Below, piece by piece: positions 48,501 through 61,284 of a stretch of DNA of 64,000 nucleotides. Numbering within the stretch: the stretch's first letter is position 1; the number at the start of each line of letters is the position of its first letter. The notes under the pieces are model-generated. The model did not search any database. It saw nothing but the letters and a program-made list of their open reading frames with translations, and was not told the origin of the DNA. This DNA is from Coriaria nepalensis (Eukaryota > Streptophyta > Magnoliopsida > Cucurbitales > Coriariaceae), in NCBI GenBank assembly GCA_027186245.1, contig CP114490.1, positions 9,184,501 through 9,248,500 on the forward strand, in the 5' to 3' direction. The position numbers and the translations under genes were made by a program.

Positions 48501-49830
48501 CCCTCTCAACCTTTTTATCAAAGAGCAAATGCCAGGCAATTAGAACAAGCCCTAACCAAAGACAATTTTGAACAGCCTTTTTAATCCCATAAACAAAATA
48601 CAAAACTCTTTTCCGCAGGAGAAAGTTCCTCTCTATAAAAAAGACTATCACCCTAATCCCCCAACCAGATACCAATCTTCCACATATCAAAACCAAGATC
48701 ATCACCTCCCATTTCCATAACTTAAGCTTCCATAGGTTCTTTTTTCTCCAAAGTGGAATAGAAAGCGTGCAAACCAAAGCAGCAATTATCACAACCAAAC
48801 TCAACCATTCAAGCAGAGTCAAAGCACTAAGTTTGTCCCTTTTATACTCATCCGGTAAATCCTCATCCAAAAAAGGATCATCATCTTCATCGTCTAAAAC
48901 CCTGGACATTACAAAACCAGATCTCAGTTGCCCCGATTTTGGCACTCTACCCGATCTCCGATCAGGCTCCTGAAAACCAGATCTCACATGACCGGATTTT
49001 GGCATTCTCCCTGATCTCCGATCTGGCTCCTCGGGTGGATCCATCAATCTAGATTTGTTGGTCTTTGCCCTCAGTAAACTAGACTTCCTGTGAAACGACT
49101 CATTCGATGTGCACCTCAAAACCTCAGAACCGCTATCATTCTGACGATCATTTGGCGGCGGTGGCAGCGGCGACTGCTGCTGTTGGGCCTCCCTGGAACG
49201 CCTTCTTACTGATTCGTTGCTGGAAATTTCAGCGTTGGATTGGAAGGAGACTCTCAACTCCTTAGAGTTACGACCCATAGGAGACTCTGTAACTGGAGCC
49301 AGATTCTTATCGTGACGAAGCTCGTCCATCTCCAAATCCATGTCCAAGGAGAAATCTCCAGAAGCTCTCTGTTTATGCAAGAATTGACCAATCAGCTTCG
49401 AAGGAGGATCCTCCGCGCTCTGTCCGCGCTGCGTAAAATCAAAACCCTCACTATCTCGACCTACTACTACTTTCCCGTTACTACTACTATTACTATTACC
49501 ATTACCATTCCCATTGTACTTCCCACCTTCGTTCCAGAACTCGATACTCGATTCCCGCCAAATCTTTCCGCCATTGTTCGTCGACTGGTCCATCACTCGT
49601 GAACCGTTGGTAGATTCTTTAGTATCGATGTTGACGATCACCTCCTTACGCTGGTCAGACTGATCAACGGCTCTCATTGAGTGGTACTGTTGATCTTGTT
49701 CAGCTTCGTGATCTGTGAGAATGGGGAGATGATCGGTACTATTACCGGCGGCGTCTTCTCCTTCAGAGATATTGCTCAATCTCTTGAAAGAACCGTGATA
49801 TTTGAATGATTTTATAAACGAGAAATCCAT
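45597..49830 (-). CDS. MSL6: Mechanosensitive channel of small conductance-like (MSL6-like)
   Basis: Five exons on the minus strand join in frame: 49830-47873, 47103-46980, 46548-46255, 46167-45965 and 45873-45597, giving 951 residues, somewhat longer than Arabidopsis MSL4/5/6/8 (about 850-910). A long cytosolic N-terminus (1-335) has an Asn/Gly/Ser tract (104-118), the family block EDPPSKLIGQFLHKQ (140-154), a polyproline stretch and a 20-residue tandem repeat (268-307). Six membrane helices follow: about 339-361, 374-399, 422-437, 454-480, 721-741 and 745-775. The last, with FIFGNTCKTVFEAIIFLFV and HPFDVGDRCEIDG, is the pore-lining helix entering the MscS beta domain; HWYPAPMIILKD and YRLFPLDINVR close the C-terminus. 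Role: plasma-membrane channel opened by tension, passing mainly anions. Assignment to MSL6 rather than MSL4, 5 or 8 is inference. Confidence 0.93.
48910..49029 (-). repeat. In-frame 2 x 60-bp tandem repeat in MSL6-like exon 1
   Basis: Two adjacent 60-base units code for EPDRRSGRMPKSGHVRSGFQ (residues 268-287) and EPDRRSGRVPKSGQLRSGFV (288-307). They differ at several bases, so the duplication is not very recent. From family memory, relatives carry a single SGR-PKSG-SGF block here. Confidence 0.9.
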
Positions 49831-51640
49831 ACGACAGGCACGACAATTTGGTGAACAAAAGTTAGTGTTTGGAGAGCAAGAAAATTGTTTTTTTATTACG
49901 AGAAAGAAGAAAATAATATAATAAGATAATAATAATGAAAAAGAATGCGACAGGTTGCTGAATTTTCTAGAGCTTTCAACTTTATTCGGATATATTATTG
50001 ACGCGTGTCATATGGTCGGTATCTTTTCCTTAGCCTATATCATTATAAATATGTAATACAAGTTGTAACTTATATACATAATTATATCACGAGAATATTT
50101 ATCTTAATTTTTATTTTAATAATTAATATAATCATTATACTTTATCATAATTTTTATTTAATAAAATTATAATCTTATATAAATAAATAAATAAAATATA
50201 TAATTATACATAAAAAATTATATTAATAAAAAATAATTATTATTTACATTTTTTTATTAGTAAAAAAATAAAAAATAAATCATCAATAAGTAACCCCTCG
50301 TTACTCATCTTAGTATTAGCTTCCACCTTTCTCATATATACTTTAATTTCGTATCTTTTTCATATTTCAATTTTATATTTCAATTTTGTATTTCTTCATA
50401 TAATTTTATTATTTTTAATATTACTACTTTCTAATATAATAAAAAGTTAATTATAGTTATATCAGTGATCTTCATAGTCAAAATAAATATTGACATATTA
50501 AAAGTGAGAATTATAAAAATTTATGATGTTCTCTACTTAAATATTGACATATAAAATAATGAGTTTATTAGTTTCGATATGTCTGTACTCGATGAAAAGA
50601 TAACTCTACTATTTAATTAACTATTAAATAAGTTTATTTGATTGAAGTTCTTTCTCTATTTAGTTATTTATTTATTTTATGTTATTTATAAGGATATCAT
50701 ATACATACTTCTATACCGAGTTGGACATTTAATAGTATTAAATGAAAATAAGTAATGATATTTTATAAGGTTGTGTAATTGATGATATAGATATCTGCTA
50801 TTCATTATCCATTATTTTATTGTTTTCATGAACGGGCAACCGTCCGCTTAATATTTTAGCTAAATGATTATTGCATACTCTGCTCTGCCATGGAGCTGGA
50901 GGTTATTCGCCACCACTAGGGTAGGCGAATATGGTTATTATCCGTACGCCTGCTTGCTTTATTTTTTTATTTATATTCTTATCTTGTTTTGTCCAAGCAC
51001 AAAAATAGCTAGCTTACAATTCCATAACAAGGCAAAAACAAAGAAACATTACTCAAACACATTCCCACTAACCTTACCATTATGAGACCTCATTAACAAA
51101 TATTGCTCCTTTTTATTCTCTTTTTCAAGTCAATGATATTACATTCCAATACAATCTTCTACATAATCTATCATTCAAGCTAAGACCAACTCTCTAGAAT
51201 ATGACAGGCAAAATAACAGCAGAACATTTAAAAAAAATTAATTTACTGTTAAATTTTAATACATTCATTTAGAACATAAAAACCATTACAAAACTCATAA
51301 AACATATAGTCTAATTCACAACATCATTTAGCAACATCATAATTTAAAATACAAACATAATAAGATAGTTTATAATTTGATAATCTACAAAAACTAATAG
51401 TATTATAGCGATATAAATATCATATAACCTCATCATCCACACTCAACGCTTTTGCAAAAATAAATAAAATAAAAGAAAAAAAAAATTGATATAAATGAAA
51501 CAATATATGAGTAAATAGTTAAGTAAAATAGTAAATAAATATACCATCATCCTTATAGTCTTTTAAGGCCTCAACGACACTCGCTAAACTGAATGATATG
51601 CCCACGAGTCAATTCTAGACACAAATAAGCTTATTTATCG
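49831..51640. other. MSL6 promoter side and intergenic AT-rich DNA
   Basis: The 5' UTR and promoter of the MSL gene lie at the left. From 50050 to 50850 the sequence is very AT-rich with no coding signal. Nothing else could be supported until the hAT remains begin near 51640. Confidence 0.45.
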
Positions 51641-51641
51641 T

Positions 51642-52640
51642 CTACAATAAAAGTATGTTGCGAAAAGTAGTGATCGTACGACCACTAATGCTAAATATTG
51701 ACTCTGATGCAATGGTAGATACAAGGATGGCTAGGGCATCTCTAGCAATTAGCGCTAGTATTCGGTAAAATGGTGACCTTCTCAGTGGGATCAATATCCA
51801 AATATTGTTCCACCTCGGAATATTATGGCGTCTCGTCAGGATTCCCAATCAGTAAATAAAAAAAAAGGATCAATATGCCTTTGAGAAGGACGAGAGGAGA
51901 GGGGAGGGGGGGGGGGGGAGTTTGGAATTCCAAGAAGACTCTGATGGTCGTGTTTGTGATGATGATTCATTTTATTGAGAACGTTGCTCAGCTGTATATA
52001 AATCGTATAAAGTCTGCAACAACGTACATGAATCACCAATCATCGTACCAACATATGTCAACATGTTATTGTCCTCAAATAAACTTTTTATAACCAATGC
52101 AATCTTGTTGCGAGGATCTAGCAACAACCCAATACAAGAAAACAAGTTCAACCTATCTGGATCAAGCCAATATTTACCCACCTTAGCACGCATATAATTT
52201 GTTAACGTCTCCGTATAAGGGTCTCCTATTGCATGTCTAATCGGGTTTTGAATGAAGAAATCTACTGGAAGAATAATTGGGCAATAGGAGTTTTGGTGGC
52301 AAATAACTTTTTGGTGGTAGTTATAAAAGTTTGTAAGAAGTTTATATGACTATTTACCATCGCCCAATCATGCTCATCAGGAGAGGTCGTGAATGATAAA
52401 TCATAAATTTGCATCCTACACCAACATAAAGAATTATAGATGTTATGACAAAAATAATTTAAGGTTATTTAAAAACTACTTTATTATAAAAATGTAGTAA
52501 ACTTGCCTAGAAAATATTGTACGATAGGGAGTAGCCTTGTAAAGCATAAGGTAAGTGGAGTTCCACCAAGTAGAAGTATATGTCTAAATCTTCGTCTCAA
52601 ATTTGAGACCTACTGGTTTAAAATAATTCTTGAAGGTACT
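51642..52640 (-). mobile_element. hAT transposase fragment (minus strand)
   Basis: Minus-strand pieces in the order of a plant hAT (RICESLEEPER-like) transposase: WWNSTYLMLYKATPYRTIF (about 52580-52520), then QIYDLSFTTSPDEHDWAMVN (about 52410-52350), GKYWLDPDRLNLFSCIGLLLDPRNK (about 52175-52100), and the C-terminal dimerisation signature ARDALAILVSTIASESIFS (about 51750-51690). Stops and frameshifts, including a 13-G run near 51906, break it up. No terminal inverted repeats were found. Confidence 0.8.
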
Positions 52641-52799
52641 CTCTCATGAAGGCAACGAACCAATATAGATATTGTTTGTGGTGATAATAGCTTGTAGGGA
52701 AATGGTCAGTCGATGATTTTTGATATACGGATGTTGATGGATGAGATATATGATGACTAATCAACTGAGTGAAGAATTTCAAATTTCGATCACCCTACT

Positions 52800-53260
52800 A
52801 CATAATCACAATTAGAGTCTATTGGGTCGCATCAACACCCATCATCATCACCAGTTCCTAACATCAACTCGTTCTATCAAAAGTTATTCAAGGATAGAAA
52901 TACGGCTTCAACACCTATAGAGATTGAGCAATACTTAAGTATTGATCCCCCAGCTACACACTTTAATGGCTTCAATATCCTACTGTGGTGGAAGATGAAT
53001 GGATTCAAATACCCCACATTAGCTCGAAGTGCCCGAGATGTCCTTACAATTCTGGTATCTACAGTTGCTTTAGAGTCTATATTCAGCACATGTGGTCGTA
53101 CGATCACAGACATTCGTAGCAGGCTTACTCCGGATAAAATTGAGACGCTTATCTATGTTCAGAATTGGATTTCGGGCTTATTTTTTAAATTAACCAGTGC
53201 GGTGGATGCCTTAGAGGACTTTGAATTAGATGATGATACGTTTAATTTATTAATATTATC
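52800..53260 (+). mobile_element. hAT transposase C-terminal fragment (plus strand)
   Basis: On the + strand an open stretch reads SFYQKLFKDRNT, IEQYLSIDPPATHFNGFNIL, LWWKMNGFKYPTLARSARDV and then the hAT dimerisation domain DVLTILVSTVALESIFSTCG, RTITDIRSRLTPDKIETLI, YVQNWI. It is a separate, better-kept copy than the minus-strand piece and points the other way. No start, upstream domains or terminal repeats are present. Confidence 0.85.
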
Positions 53261-53320
53261 TTTCACTCTTAGTATTAGTTTTCATTTATTTTTTCTTTTT
53301 GCAGAAGAGTAAAAAAAAAG

Positions 53321-56300
53321 TAGATTAATGGACCAGTCGGACCGAACAATTATGATGTTTAGCATGGATGTTTAGAAGATTAGTCTTGTTTTTGTCACTT
53401 TTTTTTTTTGGATGTTTAACATGGATTGTCTTTTTGGATATGGATTATGGATTATGAATTATGAATGTTTTTTTCAATATGGATTATGGAAAATAAATTA
53501 TGGATTATGAATATTCTTAATGATATTGTTAATAATATCAAAATATACATAAAAAATGACATCCAACATGAAATAAAAATGTAAATATACATGGAAGAAG
53601 AAAAAAGAAAAATACATGAAAAAAGGAAAAAGAAAAATACATGAAAAAAAGAAAAGACAAAAAAAAGAAAAACTCGGATCATCAAATCCAATTCCATCCG
53701 AAATTGTATGGATCCGACCGAAAAAATTTCAGTCAAATATTGCATTATTATAAAGTGTCAAGAGCCACGTTATGCACTTATTCTAATGTAAAAGACAAGA
53801 AGATCCTACCAAATAAAAAACATGATTTATCACTATATATATTATCTTCCTAGCTTAGAAGTCAAACAAAGATTAAATTAAGTAAAAGTAATTACAATAT
53901 GCGTATAAAATATGCTTATCTTGTTCATAGACGGTGAAACAATAACGCAAATTTCGCCTCTTAATTGGAAGAAGCTGAAAGGGAAGACCTGTCACTCATC
54001 CTCCTACTCCATTAGTTGTTATACGTGTGCGGCTTTCCAGCTGGATTCTAGTAAACTTAGGTGCATATGAGAATGAGGATCCAAAGCCATTTACTATTTT
54101 ATTATTTTTTGCAAATATTCGTCACGTTTGTTCAACTTTTGCTCTCGGGTCAAGAACTTTTGCATGGGCGAAGGTATCTTGATGATGCTTGAACGACAAA
54201 ACACAGTTAAATTAAGGTTGTTGCCAAGCGCAGAGGAATGTTGTGGATTTATTACACTTGTAAGTTGTGACGTGAAATGAAGTTGTCAAGTTGTTTCCTA
54301 TATGGTTTATAGAAAATATTTTATATTTGAGAAAGTTTAGATCGATTGATAGATTGATAGATTGATAAATAGATGACGTATATAAATAGTAAATATTCGG
54401 TAAATACTAATTTCGCAGTTAAGATTATGTCTAAAAAGCTATATCAATAATATATTTTTATTATATTTGGGGATTAGCTATGCGGACAATTTAAGAGTAA
54501 AATATTGAAAATTATCCAAACGTAAATATATATATTTATTTGTTTATTATGTAATACAAAAAATATATTGAAATTATAATTCTAACATTATGATATAACA
54601 TGAACTTTATTTTTTCTTGTTTTTTTTCTTTTCCGTTCTAACGTTTTCTAATTTTAATTCCTTGTTATTTTTCTACAAAGTTTCTTATGCCTTGAGATTC
54701 AACTCATTCATTAAAAAGCTCAGTAAAAGATGCAAAAAATGCTCTCTTTTTTCTCACTTAATTTTTGCTAAGAGGAGAAGATGAGCATGTGATTTTCAGC
54801 CACCCTAGTAGTTTATTTATATTGCTCCATTAAGTCTAGGGTTTTCTTATCACATTAGGTTTCCTTAACTTGATTATTGAAACAACGGGTCAAACCCATT
54901 TACTATAATCAGCTATAATAATGGGTCATAATCCATAGATATTAATCAACCATTTGTTTAATTTGACCCATAAAAATACAATTACAATTCGTCCCATTAA
55001 CCTTTTAATATCCAATTGTAAATACGAATTTTTTGGACTATTTTATTATTAAATAAAAGTTTATTTGTAATTTATTATTTTTAATGTCACATTTAGTTGT
55101 GCTAATATAACGGCATGACATTAGATTTAAAAAATTAATAATTATTATTTTTCTCTTATAGTCAAATTATAAGTCAAATTACTATTTTACCATTAAAATG
55201 GAAAAAGTCATTTTTTCCCCTTTTCTATGATGAATCTTAAACTAAGCTAGTATCGAATCTTATATATATGACCGATTAAATTATACATAATACCGGTATA
55301 AGAATTTCATAATACTTTATGATTTTATTTAATTAATAAATAAATTCATTTAAATTAAAACATATTTGAAATTAAATAGTCAATTTAATCACGGTGTGAT
55401 TAGTAATTTAAATCTCAAAGTCAAGAGTGGCTTCTCGTAAAGCGTCAAAACTACTTCGGAAATGAAAAGTAACAATCTTTCAAAACAACCTCTTGTGACT
55501 ATAATACATTTACAATAAACAATCATTTCATCTTGTCAATATCCCAACTCATCCTAGAGCATGGTTTGACTGTTAAACCTTAATAGAAAAATCATATGAA
55601 CCATTATATCTTTAATGAACATAGACAATGAATTTATATAAACCTTTTTCATATCATACTACTTTGCAAATATTCATTATTCAATAAAGTATATAAGTCA
55701 TAGGATCTATTTCCAAATACGAAGGTGATGGATTCCCAAAATTCTCTTATAAATATTTATATGCACAATCATTCTAATTTCATGAATACTTAATTATGTG
55801 GTTTTTTTTAATGATTAAATTAAATAGTAATTAAATAGATTACTAATTAATAAAGGTTAATTTATTTTTTAGTCCATATATAGTTCATGCTTTACAAATT
55901 CATCTATGTGCAGTTTTCGGCCAATTGTTTAGTCCATGTGTAGCTTAGATGAAACTTTTTAGTCCCTATGAATGAAATTCAAAACACCAGCACTAATGTG
56001 GCCTCCAAACAAGCATGCCACATCATTAAAAAGAATCATTATTTCACCTTTTCTCCCCTATTAATATTTTATTATACTTTTTAATCCAAATGTTCATTTC
56101 TCATTTTTAGAAAAATTTAACACTATAGTGTCATAAGAAATAATAAATATGGAGATGATTTTTCATAAAAAAATGGATCAAAATGCTCTGACTTGAATGT
56201 AATATGCCCAATTCGGAGCTCATTTTTTGTAAAAAAATGGATTAAAATGCTATAACTTGAAAGTAACATATTTGTCAAGCCAATTGAGTATGACCCGATC

Positions 56301-57779
56301 GGGTCATATACTTAACAGAATCAATCTTTAACTATATAAGTAATCAACATGATTGAATAAGCAATATTTAATTAGAACATAATCATAATATGTCATGCTG
56401 TTATTAGGGTGGAAATAGCTAATTGCATGCATCCTTAAATGTTTGCATACTTGACAGATTCCCGGATCTTAAATATGCACATGGAATCATGATGAGATAA
56501 TGTTTGGTGAGATCCAAGTTGGCTTAAATCTAAGATCCAAATTTTTCATAGTCATAGGAATGTCATAATATGATAATGACATTCCAGAGAGGCTATTTAT
56601 ATGCGCTATCATCTTCAGAAGAAGATTAATGTACTCATACTCATCAGTATTGGTAGATACTAGAATAGACATGTAGGTGGTTAGTAGAAACTTAATCATT
56701 TAATATGATCACTTGACAAATCTCATTGGTAACTATATTAAATGTTATCGAGTTTCATCATTAACTATGGTACTCATGATGCTCACAACTAAAATCACCA
56801 CAACACTGAAATATAAAATATCATACTTTTATATCGCCTCACGAGGCCACTAAAGGAAGAGCCATTAGGCATGCGTTCGAGTATGTGCAACTTATGATGA
56901 TAACATAGTATCTATCGCCTCTATATTAGAGGATGTAATTTTGTGAACCATATAACTTATGCAATGAAGAAAATCGTTGCGTAAAGTAATATGGTATGCA
57001 ATTGTTTTTCTGTAAATCCATTATCTAGTTCCATAAAAGTTTATGATATTTATATACAAAATCTAATAGGATTTGACAGTTAAAACATGCCTTAGGATTT
57101 TTTGAAACCATGAGCAAATAAAAGGATCAATCTCATATGGTAATAGTCATTTATGGTTCTTGTTAAGATTTATTATACTTCTCATTGCACAAGTGACTCA
57201 TACGTCTTGATAGAGGCTAATGTGGGTATGATGGTTTAAGTTAATTTAATTATAAAAGATAATTATATTAACTATTTGACTTGAAAGTATTTTCAAAGTC
57301 AAATGTTCCATTCAATAGAATGGATAAAGCTCACATGTTGTTGTGGGGCCTAACTACTAGTATAATATAGAACCTATCTGATTACACACATAAAGATTGA
57401 TTGGATCTTAATTGGAGAAATTATGGCTTGTTCAGTTATGAACTTGATTTAAGAGTTAAATTATTAATTAATTTAATTTGTTAAGTCTAAGTCACATCCG
57501 CACTATTAGCATATCTAAAGTTTGATTTAGATTTAATTAGACATTAAAAACTTAATTAGAATAATATTAAGTTGACAAGATAAATTTGTTAAATCAAGAT
57601 TTAATGAATTTATGGTCAAAGAAATTTTTTCAGGTCAAAAGGAAGTTTGGTTGGTCATTGATGTACTAATGGGCATAACCAAGCCAAATTAAAGTGTGTA
57701 TTTTATCAAATAAAATTGAATGTTAATTTGGAATTACGAAGTTTATTTTAATTCTCGAAATTCAAAAATTAAAACAGAC
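53321..57779. other. Long AT-rich intergenic stretch, probable decayed retroelement DNA
   Basis: No gene or clear domain. Poly-A-rich and TATTATG-like simple text at 53450-53660 gives spurious frames. Stretches such as 55860-56280 and 56360-57400 look like non-coding parts of old LTR elements, but I could not pair them with any other sequence in the window. Confidence 0.4.
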
Positions 57780-58374
57780 TGTTGGGAACCCAAACTTAAT
57801 TAAGTGTTAATCGATCATAAAGGCAAAGTATGGGCTAAGCCCAAAAGGGAGTGTGTCCCACATATAAGGGACACATATCCATTGGGTTCCCTCTAGTGTT
57901 GTGCCGCCCACTCTAAGAAAGAAAGAGAAAAAGTGAGCAAAATGTTCTTTGATCTTTTTCTCCCTTTCTAACTTCCTCTCAAAGACTTCACCTAAGAGTT
58001 AAGTGAATCCCTAGAGCCAAAACAAAGTTATCAATCATGTGGATTATAGTTAATGATTGGGTGACGACTCGGAACTGACAGCAAGAGAGTAGCGGCGGCG
58101 GCGACAAGTGGCTAGCGATGGCAAAGGAAGAAGTGGGTGAATAACTGTTTGGTTCTTTGAGGAGTGTTTAGGCTAGGTATCCTTATTCTTCTTCCCTTCG
58201 GTTTCTAAGTTAATTGTAAGATTATAAATTCAAAATGAAACGAGAATCCGGATGTGAGAGTCACATTGCATTCAACCTTAAATCTTGGTGGTTTTTCGTC
58301 GGTTCTGATATCCAGATCCCACTTCTCGAAAGTGGATTTCTACTCCATGTAGGCAAAGAGTCGACTACTTATAG

Positions 58375-58387
58375 TAGTATCAGAGCC
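58375..58387 (+). other. Retrotransposon primer-binding site (tRNA-iMet)
   Basis: TAGTATCAGAGCC directly after the LTR-like block. Complementary to the 3' end of plant initiator methionine tRNA apart from one base (A for G at the second position), the standard primer for plant Copia elements. Confidence 0.75.
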
Positions 58388-59832
58388 AATAGTTGAAAGT
58401 TGGATTTCCCGATTGAATATGTGAAATGCCTCTATGTGATTTTCATGTTTTTGGTTGTGTTTATCGATTTTTTTTAATGCTTTTATGTTTGCTGAAAAAT
58501 TAGAAAGTTGAAGCAAAAGTGTCTCATAGATGAGAACTCAAATTTTTGGACCCATAAATGAAAAGGACACTATTTGGTACAATTGGGTGACTTGGCCCAC
58601 CACCCCCGCCACCATGGGCAATGGCCGGCCACCGCTTGAACCATCACTAGTCTATATGCTTGTGGTAGCCGTTGCTGCTCGTGGAAAGTAGTGTTGAGGC
58701 AAAGCCGAATCTTCTCTTCTATGGTAGTGGGTCCTATTTCCTCAAAAATTTAATGGGTAGGTTTTGTTTTCAAATAATAGGCTTTAATCAGGCTCATTAT
58801 ATTTGGCATATTAATTTTGGGCCTTGATTGGTTTTTCATTAAATGAGACATCAAATTCCGGCAATCCAAAACGTCTGGAATTTTTTAGGAATTTAAAGTT
58901 CAAGTTTAATTGCATTAAATGTGACTGATATAAAATTCTTGTGTTATAAGAGTTGTATAATATTAAATTCTAAGTTAAATAATGACTGGGCCTAATTTAT
59001 GGGCATTTAATGTTTTTAACTTTAACAAAGAATGTTGTAAAGTTCTAATATTTATGATTGTTGAAATACTTTAAATGATTGGAATTAGATCCAAATTAAT
59101 GCATTATGAGAATTTGATGAAAAGTTGTTCAAATTAAAAACTCTTATAATATTTCATCTCTTGAATTAGAAATAGTTCTAATTTTGAGAGAAAGTTGTTT
59201 CAAAAATTATGAATTAATCTTTCTACTTGGAAAGAGTTCAAAATTTAAGAGATTAATAATTTTACGAACATACTTCAAAGTGTTAAGGCTATGTCTAAGT
59301 TGAAAGTTATTAAATCTTAAGAAAGTCGACCTTAAAATATTAATGTGATAATTAATTTGATAGTTATACTAATTTAGCTAAATAATTCATAGACATGAAT
59401 TGTTTGATTAAGAGTTAATCGAACAACTCAATATTTGAATTTCATTTAAGTATGCCGACAATTGCATGATAACATATAGGACACATTCGATGTATTAACA
59501 TGTATTTTTACATGATCAGGTGTTGAGAATAAATCTGCACAAATGTTTCATGCATGAGTGTATGCCAACAATTGCACTGAGTGTATGAATGTTTCATATA
59601 TAGATTCTCATTACATCAAAAATTAAGCTTGTAACATGTATTAACATGTATTCTCATGATTGGTAACATGTAGTAACATGTATATTTGTGTGTGTATAAA
59701 TGTATCTTGATGTGACCACACAAATAAAAATATCTTTTTGATTATATTAAGTTTGCAAGTTATATAAGAAAGTCTTATATGATACATTCCAAAACGTTAT
59801 AATGAATTTAATATTAATCATTTACTTAATCA

Positions 59833-60126
59833 TGGACACATAGAGGATAATAATGATTTAATATGTGAGTTCATATGTTAATTAAAACTATTAGATACAT
59901 ATAATCATAATATTTCAACTGTATCCTATGGACACATAGAGGGTATAAATTGAAGTAGTCATTATATCACACGAAAGGATTATGCTTGACTAAAAAATAT
60001 AATTAGTTACGAACACATAAAATTATGTTCTTCTAAAGGCATATTAAAAAAGTTGCATGTGATGCAAATGAGAAGTTATTTTGCTATCTTGTACGTTTAT
60101 TGCTGTTCTCTACGGACAAGTGAGAC
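59833..60126 (+). repeat. Four spaced copies of GGACAC motif in Copia leader
   Basis: Copies at TGGACACATAGAGG 59833-59846, TGGACACATAGAGG 59929-59942, CGAACACATAAA from 60010 and CGGACAAGTGAGACC from 60113. Start-to-start spacing 96, 81 and 103, close to the 99, 87 and 102 seen (in sense order) in the sister element at 7.07-7.38 kb. Confidence 0.75.
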
Positions 60127-60520
60127 CTTGATATTCAATATTGGGGTTCTTTACTCACAACGAAAAAGGAATTTTTTCCAATCCACTTAAAAGGGTAAGA
60201 TTAGATCATTAGATCGTAATAAAATGGCAAAAAACTAATTAAAATTAAATATATATTTAGTTTTAGTTGTTAATAATTACTAAGTTACTTATGTTTTATG
60301 TTGTTCACTCTTTTAAAACAATCATAAATAATAATTCGTTGCATTTAATCTTGAATAAAATAAGTTAGTTGAATCTAACTAATAGAAATTGGCAAAACTA
60401 ATTAAGAATAATTCTAGACATGAAAAACTTTCTAAAAGTCTTACCCACATAGTCAAGACCACTCCCGAAGAGAAAGCTAGTATCGTGAAAAAAGCCACTT
60501 GATACAAATAATTGGTCTGT

Positions 60521-61279
60521 GTATATTATAAATAAAAATGTAAAATTTTCTTGCAAGAAAATAAATAATTATTTAATTCTTTTAATTATTCCCGTGTATC
60601 GCATTGGTTCAAAAACTAGTTAACTATTCATTGAGATGTCATATTGATGTATCAGAATTGCATATTCATACAATGGTGTTTACATTCTCTGGACAAAAAA
60701 AATAAAAAAATAAAAAGAGGATTCTTTGCATAGATGCTTCCTTCTACATAGTTCACAGCCAACAGCGCCTTTGGAAATAGAAGCCAAAACCCTAGACACT
60801 GTCATGAAGTGTCATTGGCCAAGTAAGAGGATAACCCACAAGCCCATCATACATTAAGCTAATGTACAAGGTATAATGGAGGAGGCAAACTTGATCTCCT
60901 AATTTTCAAATGTGAAGAATGTAAGAAACTTACAGTAATACCAAGGGGGGTGGGTGGATCATCCACCGTGGATGGGGAATCACACAGGAAAACAAAACCG
61001 ATTTTTCTAAAGGAGCTTGGATGGTGTTAATTATCCTTCTGAAGTGTAATGCAGCTTAAAGCATAGATCAATTACAACCGATGAAATTCTAGAATTTCCG
61101 GAGTAAATAATTTTTATAAGTTGAAATGAAATAAATAACAGCTGATATGGAGTAACTAATTTTCAAATGAAGCCATTGACATGCACTAGTCAGTGTAATA
61201 CTCCAGTCCCCAAGTGTTTCGTGGTTTTCCCTCTCTTTCTATGAAGGTTCCCCGTGAAAGACAGAAAAATCAAATAATA
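60521..61279. other. Intergenic, no gene seen
   Basis: AT-rich DNA between the Copia leader and the deleted Copia element. A short GC-richer part (60940-61020) has no coding signal. Nothing further to report. Confidence 0.45.
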
Positions 61280-61284
61280 ATAAC

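Larger units (their letters stand above)
57780..60520 (+). mobile_element. Copia-family element, LTR, leader and gag start only
   Basis: A probable 5' LTR begins TGTTGGGAACCC at 57780 and runs to about 58370, followed by a primer-binding site TAGTATCAGAGCC (58375-58387), one change from the TGGTATCAGAGCC that pairs with initiator-Met tRNA. About 1.4 kb of leader follows, ending in four spaced GGACAC-type motifs (59833-60121) and a segment with 'aaaagggtaa' near 60190. Around 60410-60500 a short stretch reads like a gag piece (TTPEEKAS), after which homology stops: protease to RNase H and the 3' LTR are absent. The leader matches the element at 5.86-8.0 kb on the other strand. Confidence 0.7.

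Noticed and set aside
53452..53745. 97-codon minus-strand frame rich in Phe, Ile and Ser
   Set aside because: Produced by A-rich simple sequence (GAAAAA-type repeats) on the plus strand.
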